A stretch of DNA of 64,000 bases from Pseudo-nitzschia pungens (taxonomy: Eukaryota > Bacillariophyta > Bacillariophyceae > Bacillariales > Bacillariaceae). The stretch covers positions 124,001 to 188,000 of the forward strand of contig CM074762.1 of assembly GCA_037355855.1 (NCBI GenBank). The letters are read 5' to 3'. The notes under the pieces were generated by a model, which worked only from the letters and a program-made list of their open reading frames with translations, did no database searches and was not told the DNA's origin. Within the stretch, counting starts at the first letter, position 1. Each line of letters opens with the position of its first letter. Positions 1 through 10,832 of the stretch are shown here, in pieces. Position numbers and translations under genes: made by a program.

Positions 1-347
1 TTCACCCGGATCATCAACCTATTCTCACATCCGGTTCATCTGCACCTCTTTTCCAGCTGCACACATAAGAAAATCTAACTGAGTGGACCAGATAAGTAGT
101 TCGAAGACACCTGGCTAGACCCCCAATCGTACTTTCTTTTAGTGGATACAGGAGACGTTGAAACCAAGCATCGTTGTGCCGGTACGTACACTTGTCACGT
201 AAGAACTCTTCAGTGTCGCTACTGCGAATTATATTCACTTCTACAAGCTGCCTTTGGATCTATTGGCTCACTACCCACGTTCTCTTTCCGTCCAGCAGAG
301 AAGTAAGTCACGAGATTTGGCTAGCTCAGAAAGTTGAAGATCTACGA

Positions 348-378
<31 letters not shown>

Positions 379-1410
379 GAGGACAGTCCTCGTGGAAAAT
401 TCACCGATATCGACGCTCCTGTCTTTACAGTCACGAAAAAAGACTTTCGACTGCTCTACATCCAGGCCGTTCTCGAATTTTGTATCCCCCCCGCTATTCC
501 GAACACGACAGTGCCACTGCGGTCGTCAAGCTCCAAATATTGACGGAAAAAGAATTTTTTCTTTCCCCTCTGTTGTATCCATTCCGCTCGTCCCGACACA
601 ACAACAACGTGCATCTGTTGTTGCTGCTACACCTCCACAAGAACACTGTTCGAAGAGACAGCAGCTGATTAAAGGTGCTCTCAAACTCCCCAATCGGTGT
701 ATCCATATCCAAGTTTTGCTGAATTCGAAGCAGTACATAACATTTTGGAGTCACAACGTTTCGGAATTACGACAAAATCCCGACAACGGCATATCAGCAA
801 CAACCCCAACCCAATTCCCAAACGCTTGTTTGCACCCAGCCTCTCCAACGCCATAAATATTTGCCTTGTACCACCAAGACATCCAGACACGGCAGTTTCA
901 TTCCGATCCTGACACTTGACATATTGACGGAGAAAGAATTTTTTTCTCATTTGATCGTATCTATTTTGCTCGTGCGAACACAGCAGGCCTCTTTCTGTCA
1001 ACGTTCCAGGAGAGACTGACGCAGCAACACAGCAATACGCAGCTGATTCTGACAACGTAAGTTACTCCTTAAATTGTCATCTACTCAAGCTAATCGATCC
1101 CTGTCTTCGTCTCATACAGACAAAGTATCGTCGCTGGAATCTCAGAACACCTGCTTTTGATACCCTTTGCAAATCAGCACCTCTTTGATCCGCTCAAACT
1201 GTACTATCTCTGTCACCCTCCTCTTGGATTGCCACGGTAATACTCCATCCAAATTTTTGTCCAACGGTTTTTCAATCTAGGGACGAAAGTGATACGGAAA
1301 CGCAACATCATAATTTACGTTTATTGTTGCAAAGATTTGTTACATCTCAAACGGAAACAATAGTCACCACCCTTTGGCAATAACTAACGTTCTATTTGAC
1401 CGCAAGCAAT
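1..1410. other. Region upstream of the LRR gene, no supported gene
   Basis: No reading frame here looks protein-like; the short open frames overlap one another on both strands. The region holds a hexamer run at 346-378 and an imperfect duplication: the stretch around 500-665 resembles the stretch around 880-1045 (both contain a TATTGACGG-A-AAAGAATTTTTT core and a CAGCTGATT block). An in-frame TAA at 1381 precedes the first ATG at 1411, so this is presumably 5' flank and UTR of the LRR gene. No promoter element could be assigned. Confidence 0.5.
346..378. repeat. GGCAAC hexanucleotide microsatellite
   Basis: About five tandem copies of GGCAAC lie upstream of the LRR gene. It is hexameric, so frames stay open across it. 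Confidence 0.85.
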
Positions 1411-4400
1411 ATGGCCGAGTTAGAATCTACTGGGAACGCAACCAAAACTGGAGTCAATGCTGCAATGACGGCGACGAATGAATTCCCAAGATTTCATCAC
1501 GATGTTGCGTGCATTCTCAAAGAATTGCTGGATGAAACCAATGATGAATCCCTTCTCTGCAGTGCTCTCATTGAATCCGGATTTACCCAATGGGACTCCT
1601 TTATTGAACTCACATCCACCACCGTCAACAGTCTTGCTTCGAGTGAACACGGAGTCCAAATTCCCACTTCCAAGGCACTGCATGGACAACTCTTGAAATT
1701 TGTGGCATTCAAAAAACATCTTGGAGATTCAGGCCAGAATTACAAGGATCCCAAGGCATACAGCAAAGAAGCTTTTGAAAATTTTCTTTTGTCCTACGAT
1801 GCAGTTTCACTGGTCAATTCTCATTCCATTTACGGTAGCACCAAAAACATCAATCAAGACAACAATGAATCTTCCTATGCAGGGCATCAGGTGGAGGCCC
1901 CAAACCTTGAAATTGATGCCATAAAGGAACCAACAGACTTGGAAAGGAGCAAGGCAAAGGAGATGGACGCACCCTCCAATGGGAATTCATTGGAATTATC
2001 AGAAGGTGATATAGAGAGTGGTTCTCCAAAACATTATGGCAAGGATTCAATCAATACTTTGGTTGGGGAAGATACTTTACACGATGAATTGAACAAGAAA
2101 AGTAAAAGGGAAGGAAACACAAATGAAGGGGACAAAGATGGTGAATTGTTCTGTGTTGAGGATATTCCACATCCAGTCTATCCAAAAGACTCCTATTCTT
2201 TCTTGTCCCTCCACGGGCCCATTGACCAACCACTTTTCTTTGGAATGGGAATTATGGTTTCCATCTTTCAAGTGTCGCTTGTTAGTATGATGTTACTAAG
2301 TGTTCTTCACCGAAACTGGGGTACAAAGCACGATGACAATCCAGATGATGATGTGCTTGCGAGAATTGTTCCCGCCAATGCAGATCCAGTCGTACAAGCA
2401 ACACAGTTCATAGCTATTTCAGCCTATGTCTTGTTTGCAGATGCATCTATGCTGGATATTACTACTGCAATTGAGAAATTCCCCAATTTCTCCAAAACCA
2501 ACCATGATGACAAAGTTGGATGCATGGTATTTTCTTGCATGCTTCGTTTGTTTCAAGGTTTGTTGGCAATGCTTGCAGCTTTTCTACTAATTGTAACATC
2601 AGAAACTGCAGTTGAGATTGTCATAAACTTCTCTGCAGTGGTGAGAGCCATATTACGTATCCAATTGACACCAGATTGCAATCAGATTACAGATGTTGTC
2701 TCACACTACTTTCGTCTGTTCTCCATTTCCTGGACACTTGCTCTTCATTAACTTTCTTTCATTTGCCTTCTTGGAAAGAATTTCATAAGTAGCTTGGATA
2801 ATGTGGCCTTTCAGTTGGCCTTGAGTGGGAAATACGGTAAAAAAGTTCAACACGAAGCAAAAAGAATCACCAAACTTCAACTCCCACCTTGCATGTCACG
2901 ACGGAAGCATACTCGATTCCATTTCACTTTGGTATCTCTGGGTGCTATTTTTGTTGCATTCATGGGTGGAATTGTTTTTAACCAATCAGACCCAAATAAA
3001 TGGCGTACTTATATTTTCAGGGTTGACTTCCAGACAACAGAACTCCAAGGTTTCAGTGGATGTTACAAACAGATGAATCAAAGCCAGTCATCAGGCTTGA
3101 AGCTACACAAGAGAGATGTCTATTTTCTGGTAGAAGCTGACAATGACACAGCAAGGTTTCAGTACTGCATTGAGGATCGCCGTTGGACACTATCCTCAAA
3201 TACTACTCATGCATGTCAGAAAGAGGCAAAGGCTGATGAACTTGCATTTTCATCCAAGATGGACACCTTTGACATATTGACTGCTTTTGATGAGGGATGG
3301 TACAGTGCTTCTGGCACGCCTATTGATGTGTCCGTATTCAAATGGCCAAAAAAGGAGGAGCAAATTTGCTACTCGATTGATGATGGAAAATGTGACAATA
3401 AATTGAACAACTTGACATTGGGATATGATGGTGGAGATTGCTGCTCTGCAACATGCTCTCATTCTGTCTGTGGGATTGATGCCATCACTGAAGCTTTTGG
3501 TGTGTCAAACATCACTGGCAATGGCTTTCCCAACTGCACAGATCCAAGCATGGTTCCAATCACAATCCATCTTGGTAACATTACAGAATCAAAAAAACAT
3601 TGGAAGCATGAAGAAGGCAATCCAGTTGACAATCCTTATCTTATCCTTGAGTGCGAGGGAAAAATTGTTTTATCACTTGACATCAGTGAAAACATGACCA
3701 ATGGTAGTGAGACTGTTCATGTCAGTGATCGTGCAAATTGCCTTATGACAGTGAAGAATCAAACTGATATCACCAATACCATCTGGTATTTTGACTATTC
3801 CCTTTACATGGGAGACAGTGTTGCAAACACTACAAAGATCCTTGCAGGCAACAGTGTTGAAGAAGGAAGTGTATCCTTTAAGGCGATTCCTGAATGCATG
3901 ATAGACAAGCTTTCTGTGGCTGCTAATGTGTTTGAATTGTACAATGATTTTCATGCAAAGCAAGCTCTGTACTGGATTGTTGAAGATGACTCAGGGAATT
4001 CAGACTGTAGTGACGAATATTTCAATGAGAGATTTGGACTGAGTCTATTGAACTATAGTGCCCCAGTGAAAGGCGGGGGAAGATCATGGATCAATTCCAA
4101 TCCAACATGTCTCTGGTCTGCAATAGTTTGCAAGAAAGATTTAGCTCCCAAAGAACTGGATTTGAACCAATTGGGACTTTCTGGGACAATTCCAAAATAT
4201 ACAATGTTGCTACAATCATTTTCCAGATTGTCTTTAGGTGAGTTGAGATTCGTAGCATACTTTTTTGAAAAATGTTCATGTAACTGTAATGGAGCTAATT
4301 GGTAGTCTCTTCACATTTTTCAGGTAACAATGAATTGATTGGAACCATTCCTTCTGAGATTGGATTGTTGAGAAACTTGACATATCTTTCTTTGTGTGAG

Positions 4401-7400
4401 TGCGGATGTTGTAGTGGTTGTTGGAGGCGTGAACAGAGATTGGGGGTTTGTCAATGTTTTGTGTTTTTGTGTTATTCGATTTGTTGATGATATACTTAAT
4501 GTGTGTGTTGAATATTTGTTTCATCTTGTGTATTATTATGTGTTTGCAGCTGTGAATGAATTGAATGGAACCATTCCTATTGAGATTGGGTTGTTGACAG
4601 GCTTGGCACATCTTTCTTTGTGTGAGTGGGGATGTTGTAGTGGTTGTTGATGGTGTGAAAGGTTGGGGTTTTGTGAATGCTGTGTGTTTTTGTGTCAATG
4701 GGTTTGTTGATGATATACTTAATGTGTGTGTTGAATGTTTGTTTCATGTTGTGTATTGGTGTGTGTTTGCAGCTGGGAATGAATTGAATGGAAGCATTCC
4801 TTCTGAGATTGGGTTGTTGACGGGCTTGGCACATCTTGATTTGGGTGAGTGCGGATGTTGTTGTGGTTGTTGATGGTGTGAAAGGTTGGGGTTTTGTGAA
4901 TGCTGTGTGTTTTTGTGTCAACGGATTTGTTGATGATATACTTAATGTGTGTGTTGAATGTTTGTTTCATGTTGTGTATTGGTGTGTGTTTGCAGCTGGG
5001 AATCAATTGACTGGAACCATTCCTTCTGAGATTGGGTTGTTGACAGGCTTGGCACATCTTGAATTGTGTGAGTGCGGATGTTGTAGTGGTTGTTGATGGT
5101 GTGAAAGGTTGGGGTTTTGTGAATGCTGTGTGTTTTTGTGTCAATGGATTTGTTGATGATATACTTAATGTGTGTGTTGAATGTTTGTTTCATGTTGTGT
5201 ATTGGTGTGTGTTTGCAGTTCAGAATGAATTGAATGGAAGCATTCCTTCTGAGATTGGGTTGTTGACGGGCTTGACAGGTCTTGATTTGTGTGAGTGCGG
5301 ATGTTGTAGTGGTTGTTGATGGTGTGAAAGGTTGGGGTTTTGTGAATGCTGTGTGTTTTTGTGTCAATGGATTTGTTGATGATATACTTAATGTGTGTGT
5401 TGAATGTTTGTTTCATGTTGTGTATTGGTGTGTGTTTGCAGATTGGAATCAATTGACTGGAACCATTCCTTCTGAGATTGGGTTGTTGACAGGCTTGACA
5501 GGTCTTGATTTGTGTGAGTGCGGATGTTGTAGTGGTTGTTGATGGTGTGAAAGGTTGGGGTTTTGTGAATACTGTGTGTTTTTGTGTCAATGGATTTGTT
5601 GATGATATACTTAATGTGTGTGTTGAATGTTTGTTTCATGTTGTGTACTGGTGTGTGTTTGCAGTTCAGAATGAATTGAATGGAACCACTCCTTCTGAGA
5701 TTGGGTTGTTGACAGGCTTGACAGGTCTTGATTTGTGTGAGTGCGGATGTTGTAGTGGTTGTTGATGGTGTGAAAGGTTGGGGTTTTGTGAATGCTGTGT
5801 GTTTTTGTGTCAATGGATTTGTTGATGATATACTTAATGTGTGTGTTGAATGTTTGTTTCATGTTGTGTATTGGTGTGTGTTTGCAGATTGGAATCAATT
5901 GACTGGAACCATTCCTTCTGAGATTGGGTTGTTGACAGGCTTGACAGGTCTTGATTTGTGTGAGTGCGGATGTTGTAGTGGTTGTTGATGGTGTGAAAGG
6001 TTGGGGTTTTGTGAATGCTGTGTGTTTTTGTGTCAATGGATTTGTTGATGATATACTTAATGTGTGTGTTGAATGTTTGTTTCATGTTGTGTATTGGTGT
6101 GTGTTTGCAGATGGGAATGAATTGAATGGAAGCATTCCTTCTGAGATTGGGTTGTTGACGGGCTTGACAGGTCTTGATTTGGGTGAGTGCGGATGTTGTT
6201 GTGATTGTTGATGGTGTGAAAGATTCTGGGTTTGTGAATGCTGTGTGTTTTTGTGTCAATGGATTTGTTGATGATATACTTAATGTGTGTGTTGAATGTT
6301 TGTTTCTCGTTGTGTATTGGTGTGTGTTTGCAGATGGGACTGAATTGACTGGAACCATTCCTTCTGAGATTGGGTTGTTGACGGGCTTGGAATTTCTTTC
6401 TTTGTGTGAGTGCGGATGTTGTAGTGGTTGTTGATGGTGTGAAAGGTTGGGGTTTTGTGAATGCTGTGTGTTTTTGTGTCAATGGATTTGTTGATGATAT
6501 ACTTAATGTGTGTGTTGAATGTTTGTTTCATGTTGTGTATTGGTGTGTGTTTGCAGATGGGACTGAATTGAATGGAAGCATTCCTTCTGAGATTGGGTTG
6601 TTGACGGGCTTGGAATTTCTTTCTTTGTGTGAGTGCGGATGTTGTAGTGGTTGTTGGAGGCGTGAACAGAGATTTGGGGTTTGTCAATGTTTTGTGTTTT
6701 TGTGTTATTCGATTTGTTGATGATATACTTAATGTGTGTGTTGAATATTTGTTTCATCTTGTGTATTATTATGTGTTTGCAGCTGTGAATGAATTGAATG
6801 GAACCATTCCTATTGAGATTGGGTTGTTGACAGGCTTGGCACATCTTTCTTTGTGTGAGTGGGGATGTTGTAGTGGTTGTTGATGGTGTGAAAGATTGGG
6901 GTTTTGTGAATGCTGTGTGTTTTTGTGTCAATGGGTTTGTTGATGATATACTTAATGTGTGTGTTGAATGTTTGTTTCATGTTGTGTATTGGTGTGTGTT
7001 TGCAGATGGGAATGAATTGAATGGAAGCATTCCTTCTGAGATTGGGTTGTTGACGGGCTTGACAGGTCTTGATTTGGGTGAGTGCGGATGTTGTAGTGGT
7101 TGTTGATGGTGTGAAAGGTTGGGGTTTTGTGAATGCTGTGTGTTTTTGTGTCAATGGATTTGTTGATGATATACTTAATGTGTGTGTTGAATGTTTGTTT
7201 CATGTTGTGTATTGGTGTGTGTTTGCAGTTGAGAATGAATTGACTGGAAGCATTCCTTCTGAGATTGGGTTGTTGAAAAACTTGATATATCTTTCTTTGT
7301 GTGAGTGCGGATATTTGAGAGAATGATTGTTCAAGGGAATTATCGTAATTTTATTGTTGGGGTTGGGGTTGTTGGTTGTGCTTTTCCCTACTGATTTTGT

Positions 7401-7548
7401 CATGTTTTGTCTTTTGTCTGTGTTTGCAGCTATTTCGATGTGTCAGGGTGATGGGGTTTTGTCATTGTCAAACCTCACTTGTGAAGAACATTATTTTGAG
7501 GATGAAGTTGGTGGTAACATCACTTTTTGTTCATGTACTAAGTATTAA
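1411..7548 (+). CDS. Multi-exon LRR transmembrane surface protein with LNR domain
   Basis: Predicted surface recognition protein of 1271 residues, assembled from 17 exons by GT-AG boundaries: 1411-2640, 2779-4237, fourteen 72-nt exons starting at 4324, 4550, 4773, 4996, 5219, 5442, 5665, 5888, 6111, 6334, 6557, 6783, 7006 and 7229, and 7430-7548. The first intron (2641-2778, phase 0) removes an in-frame TAA and joins INFSAV to NFISSLDNV; all later introns are phase 1. Domains: acidic N-terminus, transmembrane segments near residues 274-298, 331-350, 372-398 and 457-478, a Lin12/Notch-like repeat (CYSIDDGKCDNKL...GYDGGDCC) from 607, a plant-type LRR N-cap (W..NPTCLW..IVC) near 850, then 15 LRRs of the N-x-L-x-G-x-IP type and a Cys-containing C-cap. 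Several NxT/S sites lie after the last membrane segment, consistent with an extracellular LRR part. Retaining a repeat intron soon gives an in-frame stop. Ligand and partners are unknown. The membrane-LRR family call is firm; the exact splicing is inferred. Confidence 0.85.
4396..7300 (+). repeat. Tandem exon-intron units of the LRR gene (223 bp)
   Basis: Thirteen consecutive units each contain an intron (151 nt, twice 154 nt) and a 72-nt LRR exon. Starts at 4773, 4996, 5219, 5442, 5665, 5888, 6111, 6334 and 6557 are exactly 223 bp apart. Introns begin GTGAGT and end TTTGCAG and are as similar between units as the exons, which points to recent duplication or ongoing gene conversion. The 154-nt intron plus the exon reading VNELNGTIPIEIG occurs at 4396-4621 and again at 6629-6854. 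Confidence 0.95.
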
Positions 7549-7565
7549 TATAGTTGTTTATCATT

Positions 7566-8083
7566 GTATTTTTGTTGGGGTTGTTGGGGTTGGTTGGTTG
7601 GGGTTGTTGGGGTTTTTGTAGGGGTTGGTGTTGTTGGGGTTGGGTTGTTGGGGTTGGGGTTGTTGGGGTTTGATGGGGTTGGGGTTGTTGGGGTTGGGGT
7701 TGTTGGGGTTGGGGTTGTTGGGGTTGGGGTTGTTGGGGTTGGGGTTGTTGGGGTTGGGGTTGTTGGTTGGGGTTGGGGTTGTTGGGGTTGTTGGGGTTGG
7801 GGTTGTTGTTGGGGTTGGGGTTGTTGGGGTTGGTTGGGGTTGGGGTTGTTGGGGTTGTTGGGGTTGTTGGGGTTGGGGTTGGGGTTTGTTGGGGTTGTTG
7901 GGGTTGGGGTTGTTGGGGTTGTTGGGGTTGGGGTTGTTGTTGTTGGGGTTGGGGTTGTTGGGGTTGGGGTTTGTTGGGGTTGGGGTTTGTTGGGGTTGGG
8001 GTTGTTGGGGTTGTTGGGGTTGGGGTTGTTGGGGTTGTTGTTGTTGGGGTTGGGGTTGTTGGGGTTGGGGTTGTTGGGGTTTG
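7566..8083. repeat. G-rich GGGGTT/GTT array 1
   Basis: The + strand is built of GGGGTT and GTT blocks in variable order for about 520 bp, just past the LRR gene stop. Runs of four G every 6-9 bases are strong G-quadruplex candidates. Long frames of Gly, Leu, Val, Trp and Cys across it are repeat artefacts. A 30-bp seed of the same repeat sits inside the last intron of the LRR gene at about 7350-7378. Confidence 0.95.
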
Positions 8084-8544
8084 TTGTTAGTAGTCTTTTC
8101 CTAGCGTTTAAAATGGACTTTTAGGTCCGTTCAGACCTTTTTGCTACTCTCTAGCCCCACCTGGACCCGGGAGTAGCCTTGGACACTTAAAAAAATGGGT
8201 CAAAAAAAACAGCAAAAACTTAGAGAAAATTTTTTGGTCCCCATATAAAATGCTAGCGGGTGAAAATTTTTTCAAATTTTTTTTTTCGAAATATCTTGAG
8301 CAAACATGGCGTCTACAACCCAAATATGCCGGGTTTGACCAAAAAATATTTTTGAAAATATTTCCGCTGGACCTAAAAATTTTTGGTAAAATTTTTTTTT
8401 TTTTCTTACATATCTTCAGCAAACTTGGCATCTAGACCCCAAATGTGTTGAGTTTGAGTCAAAAAAAATTTTGAAAATGACTTAGTGAAAAAAAAGTATG
8501 GTTGGTTGCAGTAGGCTGCTGGGGGGGGAATAACCTTATCCCTT
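8084..8544. other. A/T-homopolymer-rich spacer with a ~119-bp direct repeat
   Basis: No gene is visible. Two diverged copies of a roughly 70-bp segment (8289-8360 and 8408-8478) share ATATCTT-AGCAAAC-TGGC-TCTA and GTTTGA-TCAAAAAA-ATTTT blocks, 119 bp apart. Poly-A and poly-T runs up to 12 are frequent. Confidence 0.7.
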
Positions 8545-10510
8545 GGGTTTTCGGCCCCACACTAAGTCGAAAAATTTTTTAGTCCCGCACCACACCGATC
8601 GAAAAATTATTCAGTCCCGCACCACAAAGGTCTCAAAATTATTCAGTCCCACACCATGCATGTCTCAAAATTATCGGGTTTCGGTCCCACATCACACCGG
8701 TCTCAAAAATATCGGGTTTCGGTCCCACACCACACCTGTCTCAAAACTGTAGGGTTAGGGTCACACACCACACATGTCTCAAAATTATCGGGTTTCGGTC
8801 CCACACCACACATGTCTCAAAATTATCGGGTTTCGGTCCCACACCACACCTGTCTCAAAACTGTAGGGTTAGGGTCACACACCACACATGTCTCAAAATT
8901 ATCGGGTTTCGGTCCCACACCACACATGTCTCAAAATTATCGGGTTTCGGTCCCACACCACACCGGTCTCAAAACTGTAGGGTTAGGGTCACATACCACA
9001 CATGTCTCAAAATTATCGGGTTTCGGTCCCACACCACACCGGTCTCAAAAATATAGAGTTAGGGTCCCACACCACACCGGTCTCAAAATTATCTTGTTTC
9101 GGTCCCACACCACACCGGTCTCAAGACTGTAGGGTTAGGTTCACATACCACACATGTCTCAAAATTATCGGGTTTCGGTCCCACACCACACGGGTCTCAA
9201 AACTATAGGGTTCGGGTCACATACCACACATGTCTCAAAATTATCGGGTTTCGGTCCCATACCACATGCGTCTCAAAATTATCGGGTTTTGGTTCCACAC
9301 CATACCGGTACCGATCTCAAAACTCTAGGGTTTCGGTCACATACCATACATGTGTCAAAATTATCGGGTTTCGGTCCCATACCACATGGGTCTCAAAATT
9401 ATCGGGTTTCGGTCCCACACCATACCGGTCTCAAAACTGTAGGGTTTTGGTCCCATACCACACCTGTGTCAAAATTATCGGGTTTCGGTCACATGTGTCT
9501 CAAAATTATCGGGTTTCGGTTCCACACCATACCGGTCTCAAAAACTGTAGGGTTTCGGTCCCATACCACACATGTGTCAAAATTATCGGGTTTCGGTCCC
9601 ATACCACATGTGTCTCAAAATTATCGGGTTTCGGTCCCATACCACATGTGTCTCAAATTTATCGGGTTTCGGTCCCACACCATACCGGTCTCAAAACTGT
9701 AGGGTTCGGGTCACACACCACTCATGTGTCAAAATTATCGGGTTTCGGTCCCATACCGTACCACATGTGTCTCAAAATTATCGGGTTTCGGTCCCATACC
9801 ACATGTGTCTCAAAATTATCGGGTTTCGGTCCCATACCACATGTGTCTCAAATTTATCGGGTTTCGGTCCCACACCATACCGGTCTCAAAACTGTAGGGT
9901 TCGCGTCACACACCACTCATGTGTCAAAATTATCGGGTTTCGGTCCCATACCGTACCACATGTGTCTCAAAATTATCGGGTTTCGGTCCCACACCACACA
10001 TGTCTCAAAATTATCGGGTTTCGGTCCCACACCACACCGGTCTCAAAACTGTAGGGTTAGGGTCACATACCACACATGTCTCAAAATTATCGGGTTTCGG
10101 TCACACACCACACAGGTCTCAAAATTACAGGGTTCGAGTCCCATACCACACATGTCTCAAAATTATCGGGTTTCGGTCCCACACCACACAGGTCTCAAAA
10201 TTACAGGGTTGGAGTCCCATACCACACATGTCTCAAAATTATCGGGTTTCGGTCCCACACCACACATATGTCTCAAAATTATCGGGTTTCGGTCCCACAC
10301 CACACAGGTCTCAAAATTACAGGGTTCGGGTCACACATCACACATGTCTCAAAATTACAGGGTTCGAGTCACATACCATACAGGTCTCAAAATTATCGGG
10401 TTCGAGTCCCATACCACACATGTTTCAAATTTACAGGGTTTTAGTCCCACACCACACATGTCTCAAAACTACAGGGTTCGGGTCACACACCACACAGGTC
10501 TCAAAATTGT
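8545..10510. repeat. 38-bp satellite array, about 51 copies
   Basis: The unit reads approximately TCCCACACCACACATGTCTC followed by AAAATTATCGGGTTTCGG. Variants alternate, notably a type with ACTGTAGGGTTAGGGTCACA replacing the ATTATCGGGTTTCGG end. All three + strand frames of the unit lack stops; because 38 is not a multiple of 3, a read cycles through all of them, giving a stop-free frame of over 1.1 kb (9447-10586). I treat that frame as non-coding. Confidence 0.95.
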
Positions 10511-10516
10511 CTCGGT

Positions 10517-10644
10517 GTACGTACGAAGCAGCAATAGGAACCCGGATTTTCGAAATTACAACCCGGATTTTCGAAATTACAAATAGTACGTACGTACGAA
10601 GCAGCAATAGGAACCCGGATTTTCGAATTTTCGTTCGAACGAAA
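10517..10644. repeat. 38-bp direct repeats and a 16-bp perfect palindrome
   Basis: The 38-bp sequence starting GTACGTACGAAGCAGCAATA occurs at 10517-10554 and 10590-10627, with an extra copy of its AACCCGGATTTTCGAAATTA end between. Immediately after lies the perfect palindrome TTTCGTTCGAACGAAA (10629-10644). This block separates the 38-bp satellite from the 650-codon ORF and could be its 5' control region; that role is inference. Confidence 0.85.
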
Positions 10645-10832
10645 TCTTTTCAGTTCGCGAACACGGTTGAATAAAATCTTTTTTTTTGTGAACCCTTGTA
10701 CAAAGGTCCTCGCGCACGAAATGAAAAAAAAAAATGGTTTTTGTCTCACACTTTTTTCTTCTCACAATTTCAAAATCTGGAAACCCAAAACCCAGCAAAA
10801 AAACACCAGAATTTTTACCACCAACACCAATC

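Noticed and set aside
2641..2778. In-frame stop at 2749 suggesting that the LRR gene is broken or is two genes
   Set aside because: A 138-nt GT-AG phase-0 intron removes the stop and restores a sequence typical of this protein type across the join.
4836..7326. Series of 83-86-codon plus frames and 114-174-codon minus frames across the LRR array
   Set aside because: They read across LRR exons and introns in non-coding frames; the spliced phase-1 reading gives a continuous LRR protein instead.
7564..8124. Gly/Leu/Val/Trp-rich frames in the GGGGTT arrays, here and at 16230-17778
   Set aside because: They are translations of a simple G/T repeat in all frames, and the second set runs through 500 N.
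8750..8760. Possible telomere from TAGGGTTAGGG
   Set aside because: Only isolated 11-bp matches inside a satellite; no tandem telomere tract, and sequence continues on both sides.
10125..10150. GGGTTCGAGTCCC resembling a tRNA T-arm
   Set aside because: It is a variant of the 38-bp satellite; no acceptor stem or anticodon arm can be drawn around it.
8545..10510. CRISPR-like look of regularly spaced repeats
   Set aside because: Units are contiguous with no unique spacers, and the genome is eukaryotic.
9447..10586. Stop-free plus-strand frame of 379 codons and its overlapping companions in the 38-bp satellite
   Set aside because: The frame is a consequence of a 38-bp unit with no stops in any plus frame; all three frames are equally open, so none shows selection for one protein.
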